64,000 bases of DNA from Allantophomopsis cytisporea (Eukaryota > Ascomycota > Leotiomycetes > Phacidiales > Phacidiaceae). Shown one piece after another: positions 34,593-46,100 of this stretch. Numbering within the stretch: position 1 is the stretch's first letter; every line of letters starts with the position of its first letter. Made by a program: the position numbers and the translations under genes. Location: the NCBI GenBank assembly GCA_024752435.1, contig CP103037.1, forward strand, positions 2,232,001-2,296,000, in the 5' to 3' direction. Below the pieces are notes generated by a model. That model had not been told where the DNA came from and did not search any database. It worked only from the letters and a program-made list of their open reading frames with translations.

Positions 34593-37500
34593 TCAGTTCC
34601 CACCATTATTAGCTGGGCGACTCCAACAGTCATAACTACACAGGAAGTAACTCTCCATACTAAGTCTGAAGCGCGCCCTATATTCCTTTGGGCTGACAAC
34701 TGTTGGCCTGTTTTTACCAGCTTTCAGCCAACTCTCCAGTTTCTTATCGAAAGAATAAACACGAAGGCAATCAATGATACCAACGACCAACTCCTTACGC
34801 GCTTCGTCCACTGCAGCCATCAAAGAATAATCCATGATTTGGTTGGACTTCAGGAAGAGCGTGTCATTCCAGACTGAGGCACGGAGTAGCTTCTTAGAGT
34901 GCTCGCGAGCGAACAGGGGCGACTCGTAGATGAACTCAACCATGTTTTCGTCCAACAGGACTTCGTTCTGCTCACCGGTCGATTCGATCTTGCGATTGCG
35001 CATGGATCCTTTCAGATCGAAAATACGTGCAGGCACACGATCATAAAAGAGATTCTCCATAACCAGTACATCCCATTTGATTTCGGTTCCGGTGACAGGA
35101 TTCTTGATGACAATCTGATAAAAGCCCAACATCTTAGCGATCACTGACGGGAGTTCATGGAACAAGACTTCTGCCATGAGGTTGAAATACGCCGGTGCGA
35201 ATTTGAGAAAAGCTTGTGTTTCGATGGGAGAGAGGGACTTGAGGACCAGTCTATCGTCGAGGGTCTTAAGGAAAACTGATTTGGTTTTGCCTCCCTTCGA
35301 ATCCCACTTCAGGCATCTAGATAGCGACTCAACGATACGGTCTCCTACTCCGCATTTTCTGCGGACAGCGTCGAACTGCTCTGCATAGAAGATCTTGCAA
35401 AGCATCTTGGCTGACCCTTCCGCAAATTGGTACTTCAAATGTGTGCCAGTGGCGCGGAGTAGCGACGTCTTGACGGCTGCTTGATCTATCCCATCTTCAC
35501 AGTGATCGAGGGTCTCCATATTCTCTTTCTTCGGTGAATCGGGCTCCGACTGACTAGCAGAATGACCTTGCTCTCGAATGTTTGCCAGTTTCGATAGATA
35601 GTCCTCAGAACTCAGAGCAAATGCAATAAGAGAGCTTGGCTCATCTTCTCTGACGATAACATCTGAATCAACAAACACGTGGTCCGATGCACTCAAGGGA
35701 TACTCCAAAGCAGTCCATCCACTGGCAGAACGCTCAGCCCAGAAGTTTGTGAGCATTTTCATGAGACTCGTCTTTTCATGCTTAGGCAGCTCAAGTTGAA
35801 CATCGGTGCTTGGTTCGCTTACGCCCAGGGATTCAGCGAGATCTGCAACTCCCGGGATGCCATCAAGTAAGGAATTATCATGATCAACATCACTTCCTGC
35901 AGTGTCGTCCTCTGAGGCATGCGTTTCGGGACTACGACGTTGGTCATCAGCCTCATCATCGTCAACTGTCTCAGCAGCAGTGGTCATAGTTCCAGTCGGC
36001 GAGCGCGGTGGTAAGGCCGCTGATGATTCGTTGTTGCTCTTGTTCAGATGTGCCAGGCCTTCGACAAATTTTGTAGATTCCTGGTTTGTTGTCGATGGGA
36101 CATTAGTGATGTCATCGTCAGCTGGGCCTTGCTCTTCTACCGCTTCATTTACGTCCTTATACACAGCTACGATTGGCTTCGAGGATGCTTTGGGGAATGC
36201 TTGAGACTGGGTGATCTGCTGAGCACGCTGCTTCCTGTCTCGCAGTCTCTCCTTTTCAAATTCCTTCTCAAATTCACGACTCAACTGCTCAAAGTGCTTG
36301 GCCAATGCGGAAACGTTAGTCTCCTTCTTCTTGCTGCCCTGCACGGATCGCGGGATGAGGGACTGGCCAGATTTCCGATGAGTTTTTAGAGCGAGTCCCA
36401 GCCTCTCCGAAAGTTTACGGTCAGCTGTATTTCTTCCTTCTGGATTCGAAGACGGCCAGTGTTCTGGAATTTCCGAATTAGCATCACTGCGGGTACGACT
36501 TGGCCCAGACTCTTCCTTGTTTGAAGAGAACGGCTTGGTGCTTGTTGGAAGCAAGCGCCGTAACGTGCCCGCTGGTTGTGACTGAGTTCGACTTATTGGA
36601 GGTGATGTACCACTCTTCCGAGAAGTGGCCCGATCTGAGGGACGAGGGATACCAGAGGGCTCTGGTATCATTGACCCAATCGGCTGACTTGACTTGCGTA
36701 TTCGCTCTACTTTCTGGGATAAAGTAACATCCGAACCAAGGTTCGGGTTGTCGAAGTACTCAGTCGACTTAGAAGGATCTGGGGTCTTCTCAGCCGGGCT
36801 GGCAGATCGTGAAGCCTCTACCGACGACTGATGTTGAAACTCAGTCTTGTCGTGCGGGCTGATGGCAAGATCGAGATGCTGTATACCTTCCCGGTTTAAA
36901 TCCATCGATGTTGATTTGACTACCGCCGGCTGTGGTTCGCTTTCAACTGCAAGAGGAGTTTTGTCTTCTTCTTGCACTTCAGACGGATTTGAAGTTTTGC
37001 CCACATTTTCATCGACCACAGAAGTAAGGATAGAATTGGCATCATCGGTCGACACATTAGAAAGAGTTGGAGCCAGCTCGATAGAGGCGTCAGCAGACTT
37101 CTCATCAGCATCAGATGCAGTGTCGCCCACATCTCCAGCGTTGACAGAGGTCGTTGAATAGTCCCGATCCATGAACATTTTTTTCAGTTGGAGGGCGGCC
37201 AGTCTGCGGATATCCTTCTCAGAGGGGAAGAAATTGCCATCAAAATCGGCAAATGAGGCATCCCATTCTGCCACCTTCTCCTGCATTGCTCGAATGGCCC
37301 TATTCAGCGGGATAATTTCATAATACTTCGACTCCATGTATTTCTCTTGGAGCTTCCGAATCATCGAGATATGCTCATCTTGCGCTCTTTTGCTAAGCTT
37401 TTCGACCTCTGCTTTACAAGCTTCTGCTTTCTCTGGCTCGACACTATCAATGTTGATTCCCTTGATTCTCGATTTGACAGAAGTCATAAATTTGTTCCAA

Positions 37501-40500
37501 CGTTCCTCACTCTTTGTGAAGAGATCATTCTTCAGCTTTAGATCGTTGTCCACCTTCCAAGTTATACGAGCTCTAGGAACGATAATCTCCAGGAGATCTA
37601 TAGGATCGTAATGTATACGCATCGCAACGTTCTTATAACCGAAGTAACGGAGATGGTCTCGGTGCAGATCATGAGGACACACGCCAGCACGAAGGCGAAG
37701 CTCGCTACTCCAAAATGATAGTTCAAGATATTTACCAAACGAGTATTTCCATGTACTCTCCGACATTGGCATAACTTGCGTCTCCTTCTTGCAGATCTTA
37801 CAGTAGCTCCACATGAGGATGGAGTCATGCAGCCCCTTGATCTTGCACGGCGACTTCTCCACAAATACAGTGATTCGTGCCTCACCATGTACATACGTTC
37901 TGTGGTGCTCTGACATCTTTCGTTCACAGCCATTGGCGGTACAGATGGTATCGGATGCAAGGCAAAGATCCTCCACATACTGCCCGAGTGTGCAGTCAGC
38001 ATCAAAGTCACGAGATATTTCATGTTCGTTGTAAAATGCCAGTGCAAGTACTTCGGGCCCGGTACATGGCACTGTGGTTGCGGTACAAACGACTGTGTAT
38101 AAAACAATGATATTTTGGTGAGCGTACGGGTCGAAAAGGTTGGCGTTGCCCTGAATGTAATTCTCCCATTGTCGTTTCTGTGTTTGATAAATGTGAAGGG
38201 CTTTATCGTACTCGGCATCATGCACAGCATGCAAAACTTCCATGATCTGCTTCGGAGCACCCTTCACAGTCTTATGGACCATTTCTGGTTTGATGAGTTG
38301 GAACTTTTGAGGCTTTGATTTTTCAGTTTCACCCTGCTCTTCGAAAGTATCCTGGTCCCTCAATCTCCTAAGATATACTAGTCGGCGCTCCTGTTCACGA
38401 GCTCTCATTAAAAGGTAAGGCTGCATGAACTTGACAAATGGTGAAGCAGACAAGATCTTTGTCTGGTGCTTTGCCACCATATCACTATAAAATGTCGGCA
38501 TCGGAACATCATCTGGTAGCGTCTCATCATGAGAGTCAGGAGAAGTGTGGATATGAGATGCATGGGCAGACACTAGCTTCACTGGTTCTTGTCGAGAAGC
38601 ATCTTCGCCTTCGTGTTTAGAGGACTCAAGGGATTGGCTGCTTTGAAGCTCTGAATTCTGGACTCGTTCATTGTCCTGATCAGAGCCATCTCGACTACTT
38701 GCCGCTTGCTGAGCCTCCTTGAACTTGTTTGCCGCTTCATTGACAGCATGAAGCTTGTCACTCGCATCGGCTATGGAATTTGTAGCAGGCTTGGGATCAA
38801 CATCCCCGCATGTGCTGGCTTGTGAAGCCTGTGCTTTCGAAGGCGAAATGCTGCCACTGATTTCCGCAGATGATGGTATCAAGACGAATTCGTCTCTCAT
38901 CAGACAGGTCTCAAGTTTAAGGTTGTAGACCACATAAACCATAAACTCCGTTATGCGTTTCATTTTTGTGAGAACATTCATGCTTGCACCCCTGAGAACA
39001 ATAGTACAACCTAGCTCTTTAGGACACCCTGAAAGATAGATACACGTCTTCTTCTTCCCTGGGATGTCACTGTGAACATAGGTCTTGACGTCGAACCCAG
39101 CACTCTTTCCAACATGAACTGGTTTTAAAGCTACCATGTCGATTGACGAAATGACTTCTGTTTGTGCACAACGTGACACTGCTTCGATGACAGATTGCTT
39201 CACATTATACGCCACCGCAATGTTAGCTTCCGCTAAATACTGAAGTGCAAGGCCAGATATGTGCTTCTGAACAAGCAGAAGTTGCGGCCGTAAAGAGGCG
39301 ATTCGGTTGACCATGTTCTTTAGGAATTGTTTCTCCTGAGCTATTACAGGTTCCAGACTCATAAAATGATGCTGATGTCGCTGGTATTCAATGGGAAAAG
39401 ATACGACAACGATGCGAGGGTGTGATATACTACGTGGCATACTCTTTAGGGCAAGATTCTTTGTAAATACGACGCCAGAAACATAGGATGTGTCACCTGG
39501 TCGACCTCCGGGGACCTTCTTGAGCTTCACATAGTGTCGAATGTCAATATCGTCGCCATGGCGGACGTCTGGATTTACATCATCAGTGCACCGAAGCAAA
39601 ATTGGAACCAGAGCCTTCTCCCAAGAACTTATGTTCGGAATATCAGCATCTTGCAGAAGCTGTCGTAGGAGACGTTTCACATGATGCAAGCTTGCACTGT
39701 TCAGCTCAACAGCCGGGGCTTTGGCATCACGCATCGATGCGCTCCTCGTCATCCTAGAATGTGCCTGTACGGGAGTGGAGGAGCTAGATGGAGAATCCAG
39801 CACTGCTGTCCCATCCTCCCCAGCATCGATCCCTTTTGTGAGGAGACTGGGTTTTGCTGGTTTTGGAGATGGTCTGCCATATAATGCATTACCGACGGCA
39901 CTAAGGTTTCTCCGGCGATTTGCTCGTGGATATCCAATAGGTGATGCGACGTGACTGGCGTCATCCAACATCCGACCATTAAAGCTAATTCCACTAAGGC
40001 TTTTATCGTTTCGAGATCGATGTTTCTTTCCTGATGTAAGTAAAGAGCTAAACCCGGATCTCTCATTTTCATGACTCGAGCTTGGTACTCCACTGCTGGT
40101 CATTACAGAAAATATACTCATTTGCTCATCACCACTTGAGCCGTCGTCAGACATATAAGGCGCAAGATCGGGATCGATGATGTTGTCATCATGGAAAGCT
40201 GGTAGTCTTGATCGTCTTCCAGTATCTTCTGCTACATCTCCATGAAATGGGGCTCTCTCCTCGGGAGTTGACTTGAAACGCCCCAAAAAATTGTGTTTTG
40301 ACTGATGTCGTCTGTGACCAGACGAAGGTGGGCGAGCCAGTTGGACTGCCTTTAAAGACCTAGATGAATTTGGTCTCATGAGCTGTGGTGCATCGATCTC
40401 CAATACAGCAGACCTCCGGTTGGAAGACTCCCCAATCCTTCGAGTAGCAGGAATCGCCATCATGGGAGTGGAGAGCGAGCTTGCCATTCCGCCATCCTGT

Positions 40501-42209
40501 AAAGGCGGAGTGATCTGATCATCTCCGGACCTTGACTGGCTCGGCGACATATTATCAAATTTGGTCGAATGAGCTTGGAAAAATGACGTGGGAAGGACTG
40601 CATCATCGGCAGAATCTTCAGAGCCACTAGAATCATGACGTCGGTTAATGACATCAAGACAAGTCTTACAGACTCTCAGATTCCCCTGGACACCGAATCG
40701 TTGGCCAGATATCGTTGACGTGCATTTAGAATCGAAGATGCATCCACATGTTCTACAATGGTGCTTCCTTCGAAATGCAGAGAAAGGGTCGTTACACTTG
40801 AAACACTCCTTACAAGCGTCATCTGCCATCCAAAATTCTTTGCTCAACACTTGCTTTCTCATTTGCTCTAGTCGCGCGCTGACAACCGCTGGAGCACCTT
40901 CATTTGTTGTTGTTCCTGGAATGTGTGTACGGCCCCATTCTGTCCTAAGACTACTATCGTCCTGAGAAAAAGATCCATGACGGACACTGTCATGAGCAGA
41001 GGTATGTATGGGACTGGCTTCAGCAGTACTATGATTGGTTGATGATGCTTGTGATGCTCGATAGCCAGGCAGGTTCGAATGCGTTAACTTGTCAAGAGCA
41101 GTTGTTCTTTTGCCCTGTTCTGTACGTCCACTTTCACTCAACCCCTGAGACGATTCTGTCGATTGCAGTGTCTGCATAGCTGACGGTTGACCTTTTGAAG
41201 TACTATTCAGTCGACTTCGTGGTTCCCCACTTCCATCTATCATCCTAAGGTCATGCTGTTCACTGTTTTGGGACTGGTCCCAGGATTTGTCTTGAAGAGA
41301 TTCGTGTCGGTCAAGTGACATTCGATCGCGACGACCACTCACAGCTGTTCTGGCTGTAGAAGCAGATACCTGAGATATGTTCGACTGGCTGGAAGGTAGT
41401 CTTCGCTCAGATTGTATGTCTTCTATACCTTCGCCGTTAGATGAAAAGGGGACCAGCTGGGCGGAAGCGTCACTTGTTGTCCGGCGCATTCCTTGCGATG
41501 ACTTTTCCGATGACTGCTTGTCCTTTGTTTGGACAGCGGTAACATGTACGAGATCTATAGTCGGAACAGCAGCTGAAGAAACGGAGCTCTTAGTGAGTGG
41601 CATACCAGGCGGCCTGTTCAGCGAGTTACCGGAGCTTTTAGATGACTTTGGACCCTTGAAGGAGACATCTCCAGAGGGCAGGGAAAAGTTTCCAACTGTT
41701 GGCGAATGTAGTCGAGACGAGCTCGTCGATACCATCTTAGGAGATGGAGCAGTGCTATCATTCGGCTTGCTCTGTCCAGACATGGATAATCTTGACATCG
41801 ATGTCGGCGTGTCGGCCCTTTGACTTTTGATAGATCCACCATCTTGTACATCTCCATTATCTTTGTTTGGAGTTCCTGGAGTCCTGTCTTTATTTCCAGC
41901 ACCGACAGCTCCTTTGAAGCGGCTGTAGAGACCACTGAATCCATTTTGGATAAGGTCACCAGCGAGTCCTTTGGTCTCAGTGTTGGAATTTGCTGAGGGA
42001 GGAGCTGCAAATTCGTTGAAAGTCGTAAGAGTCTCAGAGTGCGAGGCGGAATTATGGATCTGGTCCAACGCCTGTGATAGCTGGTCCTTGTCTATTTGTG
42101 ACGATGCTGATAGTGATGCAAGTGATCCTCTTCGAGATCGAAGTCCGAGGGGTAGAAGTAGAGTAGAGGACGATAATGTCGAGGCCCGCGGTGACTCGTA
42201 ATTAGACAT
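34593..42209 (-). CDS. fab1: 1-phosphatidylinositol 3-phosphate 5-kinase Fab1/PIKfyve
   Basis: Endosomal/vacuolar lipid kinase making PI(3,5)P2, needed for vacuole size, acidification and membrane recycling. It is a single intronless ORF of 2538 aa; an upstream TTG extends the frame by seven codons, but the first ATG is at 42209. Domains in order: Ser-rich disordered N-terminus; FYVE zinc finger at about 455-530 (WMADD, RKHHCRTCG and RVC motifs all present, so PI3P binding is expected); CCT/TCP-1-like domain at about 840-1110; Cys-rich CCR region at about 1445-1500 (CKICKKETQVMPMSESTWKY); long charged linker; PIPK catalytic domain from about 2256 to the end, with DLKGS near 2400 and MDYSL near 2459. 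Length matches filamentous fungal Fab1. It is divergent from the telomere gene, 935 bp away. Confidence 0.97.
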   Translation of the reverse strand: MSNYESPRASTLSSSTLLLPLGLRSRRGSLASLSASSQIDKDQLSQALDQIHNSASHSETLTTFNEFAAPPSANSNTETKGLAGDLIQNGFSGLYSRFKGAVGAGNKDRTPGTPNKDNGDVQDGGSIKSQRADTPTSMSRLSMSGQSKPNDSTAPSPKMVSTSSSRLHSPTVGNFSLPSGDVSFKGPKSSKSSGNSLNRPPGMPLTKSSVSSAAVPTIDLVHVTAVQTKDKQSSEKSSQGMRRTTSDASAQLVPFSSNGEGIEDIQSERRLPSSQSNISQVSASTARTAVSGRRDRMSLDRHESLQDKSWDQSQNSEQHDLRMIDGSGEPRSRLNSTSKGQPSAMQTLQSTESSQGLSESGRTEQGKRTTALDKLTHSNLPGYRASQASSTNHSTAEASPIHTSAHDSVRHGSFSQDDSSLRTEWGRTHIPGTTTNEGAPAVVSARLEQMRKQVLSKEFWMADDACKECFKCNDPFSAFRRKHHCRTCGCIFDSKCTSTISGQRFGVQGNLRVCKTCLDVINRRHDSSGSEDSADDAVLPTSFFQAHSTKFDNMSPSQSRSGDDQITPPLQDGGMASSLSTPMMAIPATRRIGESSNRRSAVLEIDAPQLMRPNSSRSLKAVQLARPPSSGHRRHQSKHNFLGRFKSTPEERAPFHGDVAEDTGRRSRLPAFHDDNIIDPDLAPYMSDDGSSGDEQMSIFSVMTSSGVPSSSHENERSGFSSLLTSGKKHRSRNDKSLSGISFNGRMLDDASHVASPIGYPRANRRRNLSAVGNALYGRPSPKPAKPSLLTKGIDAGEDGTAVLDSPSSSSTPVQAHSRMTRSASMRDAKAPAVELNSASLHHVKRLLRQLLQDADIPNISSWEKALVPILLRCTDDVNPDVRHGDDIDIRHYVKLKKVPGGRPGDTSYVSGVVFTKNLALKSMPRSISHPRIVVVSFPIEYQRHQHHFMSLEPVIAQEKQFLKNMVNRIASLRPQLLLVQKHISGLALQYLAEANIAVAYNVKQSVIEAVSRCAQTEVISSIDMVALKPVHVGKSAGFDVKTYVHSDIPGKKKTCIYLSGCPKELGCTIVLRGASMNVLTKMKRITEFMVYVVYNLKLETCLMRDEFVLIPSSAEISGSISPSKAQASQASTCGDVDPKPATNSIADASDKLHAVNEAANKFKEAQQAASSRDGSDQDNERVQNSELQSSQSLESSKHEGEDASRQEPVKLVSAHASHIHTSPDSHDETLPDDVPMPTFYSDMVAKHQTKILSASPFVKFMQPYLLMRAREQERRLVYLRRLRDQDTFEEQGETEKSKPQKFQLIKPEMVHKTVKGAPKQIMEVLHAVHDAEYDKALHIYQTQKRQWENYIQGNANLFDPYAHQNIIVLYTVVCTATTVPCTGPEVLALAFYNEHEISRDFDADCTLGQYVEDLCLASDTICTANGCERKMSEHHRTYVHGEARITVFVEKSPCKIKGLHDSILMWSYCKICKKETQVMPMSESTWKYSFGKYLELSFWSSELRLRAGVCPHDLHRDHLRYFGYKNVAMRIHYDPIDLLEIIVPRARITWKVDNDLKLKNDLFTKSEERWNKFMTSVKSRIKGINIDSVEPEKAEACKAEVEKLSKRAQDEHISMIRKLQEKYMESKYYEIIPLNRAIRAMQEKVAEWDASFADFDGNFFPSEKDIRRLAALQLKKMFMDRDYSTTSVNAGDVGDTASDADEKSADASIELAPTLSNVSTDDANSILTSVVDENVGKTSNPSEVQEEDKTPLAVESEPQPAVVKSTSMDLNREGIQHLDLAISPHDKTEFQHQSSVEASRSASPAEKTPDPSKSTEYFDNPNLGSDVTLSQKVERIRKSSQPIGSMIPEPSGIPRPSDRATSRKSGTSPPISRTQSQPAGTLRRLLPTSTKPFSSNKEESGPSRTRSDANSEIPEHWPSSNPEGRNTADRKLSERLGLALKTHRKSGQSLIPRSVQGSKKKETNVSALAKHFEQLSREFEKEFEKERLRDRKQRAQQITQSQAFPKASSKPIVAVYKDVNEAVEEQGPADDDITNVPSTTNQESTKFVEGLAHLNKSNNESSAALPPRSPTGTMTTAAETVDDDEADDQRRSPETHASEDDTAGSDVDHDNSLLDGIPGVADLAESLGVSEPSTDVQLELPKHEKTSLMKMLTNFWAERSASGWTALEYPLSASDHVFVDSDVIVREDEPSSLIAFALSSEDYLSKLANIREQGHSASQSEPDSPKKENMETLDHCEDGIDQAAVKTSLLRATGTHLKYQFAEGSAKMLCKIFYAEQFDAVRRKCGVGDRIVESLSRCLKWDSKGGKTKSVFLKTLDDRLVLKSLSPIETQAFLKFAPAYFNLMAEVLFHELPSVIAKMLGFYQIVIKNPVTGTEIKWDVLVMENLFYDRVPARIFDLKGSMRNRKIESTGEQNEVLLDENMVEFIYESPLFAREHSKKLLRASVWNDTLFLKSNQIMDYSLMAAVDEARKELVVGIIDCLRVYSFDKKLESWLKAGKNRPTVVSPKEYRARFRLSMESYFLCSYDCWSRPANNGGN

Positions 42210-43144
42210 CCTGATAAGCTCGCGCAGCAAGAGTATTTGCCGCTAATCACCAAGAACTATTTGAGAGCGCCTGCGTACTTAGGATCCACCAGCTGCGGAA
42301 TGCACAAATATGTCGTAGACAGACTGTCTTTAACTTCGAGACGTCGTTCTGTGCTTCATGATCCATAGACGCACAAGAGTTGATGGCGCCGTCGAATCAT
42401 ATCGAGAGAGATTTCATTTGTGGTTTCCTATCGAGTTTGTACGTGCAGAATCGTGCGAGTCGTAAATCGTATCTCGTTCGTGATGTTGGTAATCGTTGGA
42501 TATTCTCTTGCTACCTTATGTTTGCACAAGATGGAATCCGAGAGCTTTACAAGAGGCTCCTGATAATCGGCGGCAACTATAAGTCATCGGAAGTAGCTAT
42601 ATCATTAGTAAGCCTCTCGCCATTCCAGATAATCTTCGTGTGTGGTTTCGGTGAGCGTTTGGAGTAGATGTGAAGTTTGCTGAGCTCCTCAGCTTGCGTA
42701 TTGCCTTTGGACCGCACAGCGTTAGCGGTGGCCTGAGGCGTGGCAACAACAAATAGCACGGTTTCGTCAGTCGCATCAGCAGCTTCCACACGTCCAGGCT
42801 AGCTTTAGCTTCCGTGCTCACAATCCAGTGGGCAACATCAGTTCTGAGCCTCAACCGCGCGACACGTCCCCTGGCACTTTACGCGACCTAATTAATGCTT
42901 CGAAACGCGCGAGTCTATGCAATCAATAAATAATCCCACCGACCAAGAAAACATTACTTTAGTCGCTATCCACAGCAAATACACCATCAATCAGCTTCAA
43001 CATTTCGAATCATACATCTCACGCTTTTTGATCTAGCATCTTACCTGTCGCCCAGCGGTTTCTTGACCCTGTTTCCCGATTCTCCACGATATGATTCCAA
43101 AACACTGAGTCTCTTCACGGCCAGGAGTGGTTGAGACTTTCAAC
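42210..43144. promoter_or_regulatory. Divergent promoter region between FAB1 and the TPP1-like gene
   Basis: This 935-bp interval must hold the promoters and leaders of both genes. The 150 bases before 43145 are CT- and CAAC-rich like a fungal leader. A 95-codon ORF at 42380-42667 and overlapping ones on the other strand have no family features, and I consider them chance. Whether regulation is shared is not visible. Confidence 0.5.
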
Positions 43145-46100
43145 ATGACAAGGGAACTACAAGTATGGATCGGACCACTTTTACAGCGGGAGTGCGAGCA
43201 AATCACCGCCTGGTGTCAAGGTGAAAAAGACAATCTCGATTCCGTGGGACATGGTAAATATATCAGAACGCCCACTTGTGTAGAAACAACTTTCGAAAGT
43301 CAACGGGTTCTGCAGATTGATAGGGTAAAATATTCGCCCTCCAAATCTGAAGTACAGGCTAATGATATTCCAGTTTGAAACCACGACTTGCAAATCCTCT
43401 ACCGAAGGCCGATTGTCAGACTCTGTCACCTTTATTAAGGCGGTTTTTGATCAGGCCTCTACTTTGAAACACAGAAAAGAGACTGGACGCCCATTGAAGG
43501 AAGGAACCGAAGGGGGTTTCATCGAGATCAACCGGTATACATTATGTCTGACAAGCAGTTCTGGGAAAACAAGGCGTGCGCACCTCCAGATACATGATTT
43601 CACATATCTTGGAGAAGTGGGTGCCAGCACTGTTGGACAACCCAGAAGAATTGAAGAACAGTGGCAGTTAGTCAAATGTCTGGCTGGACTTCACCTCGCA
43701 CTGTCTGGGAGGCATGGATCAAGATCACTCTCCCCGGTCCACTCTCAAACTGGTAACTCACATGATGAGACTCAAGATCTAGGTATATCGACGCAGTATC
43801 TTCCCACTACAGAACCTGTTTCCAACCCACCCATATCAGCAATGAAGGCACCAACAACTACCGCAAATCTTTTGAGCCTTCTGAGCCGCAGGAATAGCTC
43901 TACACACAAGCTATCAGGAACACTTGACAAAAAACTCCTGCCAGCAACGTCGAGTAATACTACCCGAGCTTCGTCGCAGCATGTGTTACAGAACCTGTCT
44001 TCGATCGAAAAGGGCACAAACAAGCTGGTAGAGACATCTAATGCGTCTATTACATCATCTGTTATTGCTGAGCCTCCAGAAAGTGAGAGCGAAAGGCAAA
44101 ATAGCCAAGAGATCCGTTCCTCAGGAAATGCTACAACCAAATCAAGTAGCCACAACGATCTAAGGAACGATAATGAAGCACGATCTAGAATGCAACCAGA
44201 TGTTCAACAGGTACATCAATACTCTCCATGGGATGGGCTGAAACGAATACCACAAAGAGATCTGAATGTTCCTAAAGACCAATTCAAAATTCTCAGCAAA
44301 GATTCTTCGTGGATCAGGTCTGTTGAAGATCTTCAAACCTCCTCGCCTCGCCTACCTCCTGCTGTTCTTCACGAAATAGATCAGTATATAGACAATCAAG
44401 CCACTAGTAAGCCGAGAACTTCTATTGGGACATCGGGATATAATGTTACATCCGCTGTATATTCAGCCAGACAACGAAGTACGTCCGGCGGGTCTGATTC
44501 CGAAAATGATGAAGGAACAGACTGGTCCGCCAGTCCTGAGAGAGAAGTACAAAGAGCCATCGACTTACCTCAAAAAGCAGAGTTGAAGGCAAGATCTGAA
44601 GATGAAAACAGTGTGTTGGAAGATGCTGTAGATGACGATGACGATGAGACGTTTGAAAAATATGCTGAAGAGATCTCGATCTTTCAAGCAAAGCCTGCAG
44701 AAGTGTACTCACCACCAAATGGGGATTATACCTCAGAGGGATCTCTTGAAACAACCGAAAAATCAACTAGCAACAACGTGTCTATGCCTCAGAAAGTCCC
44801 TAGCGTACAGAGTGCTGATGATGACGAAGAGACGGACGAAGATGATATGGAGCTGGAAGCCCCCCACGCAATTGATGAAGATGACGATAATGACATCGAT
44901 ATGCCTGAGGTCTCAAGTACTCCGTGCTCTTCAGTTTTAGAAAGCCCAAAACCAGCTTTGCAAATCGAAAGAACACCCCGAAATCGAGCTGATCTTGAAG
45001 TTTCAAGTCAAGATATTCATTGCAGTTCCCGGGATAGAAATCGGGAAGGAACTATTTCATCTTCCGATATAATTATTCCAGGAACGCTCGAAGTTGAAGC
45101 TCCAGGTTCGAACGCGGAAGTGTCAATCACTACTTCTTCGATTGGGTTGGGGAGCCCTGTTAATGTCGACAATAACGATAGCATTATGCTTGATCAACAA
45201 TCTCAAGTTGGATCAGGCTCTACTCATATAGCTTCTACGGTTGACGAACTTCAGAATCCAAGTAGTCTTAGCATTCAAGATGCCCATCTCCATGGAACGG
45301 CCGAGAAGACTATTGATGCTCTTAATAGTGAGACTTCACCGGCGATACTAGATGTGTCATCAGACTGCAATACCAAGAACAAAACATCCTCCTTTTCGAG
45401 AGTGCCAACGGAAAATCGGCGTCGCGTCGCGAGAGCTGTCGATCTTGAATTCTCGCAGTCGTCCCAAGATAACGTGGATATGAATGAACTAGTGAGGTCT
45501 AACAGACAAAAATTCCTTCAAGACCTTGGAGATAACATTACTGCGCCCACTGATTTAAGCAAGCCGGTCTCAAATCACCATCTCAGTTCGTCTCACCCTA
45601 CAGCCGGTTGTAATATCGAAGAGAATAAGGTCCAGCGGCAAGATATTGCTAAAAGTGTTGGCGGTGGTGATACGTTAGCTAGCACTTCCGGTCGACATGT
45701 AGTATTCGATCAACCTGATGACTTTTTAGGCTCTGTATCGCCTAAAAGGAACTCGCACACTTCTCACATTGATCTTACCCACGATATTTCTGAGGATGAA
45801 GACTTTAGTGATGACTCAGAGCAATCGGCCAATAAGCAGGATCCACCCCTCAAAGAGACCATTTTTGAGAAGTTCATTGCTGTGTATCCTGATTATGAAG
45901 GCAGTCTTCGAGCGTTCGTACGTTGTGCCGCGTATCTCTGGTGGCTTCAGGAGACCAACCGTGAACCCCATAGATCGTTGTACGACGATATGATTCGAGT
46001 GTTTTCCTCTCTTGAGTATTCAGAGCACATTAGGGACGCACGAGACAAAGGTGAACAGCCTATGCCGCTACTCACCTTCTACAACGACTCGGTAGATACA

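Noticed and set aside
37598..38260. 220-codon ORF inside FAB1 on the same strand, different frame
   Set aside because: Shadow of the FAB1 CCR/linker coding region; no independent features.
42210..42230. Seven-codon N-terminal extension of Fab1
   Set aside because: The extension begins with TTG, not ATG; the first ATG is at 42209.
42380..42667. 95-codon ORF in the FAB1/TPP1 divergent promoter
   Set aside because: Overlapping ORFs occur on the other strand, no domain, and the interval is needed for two promoters.
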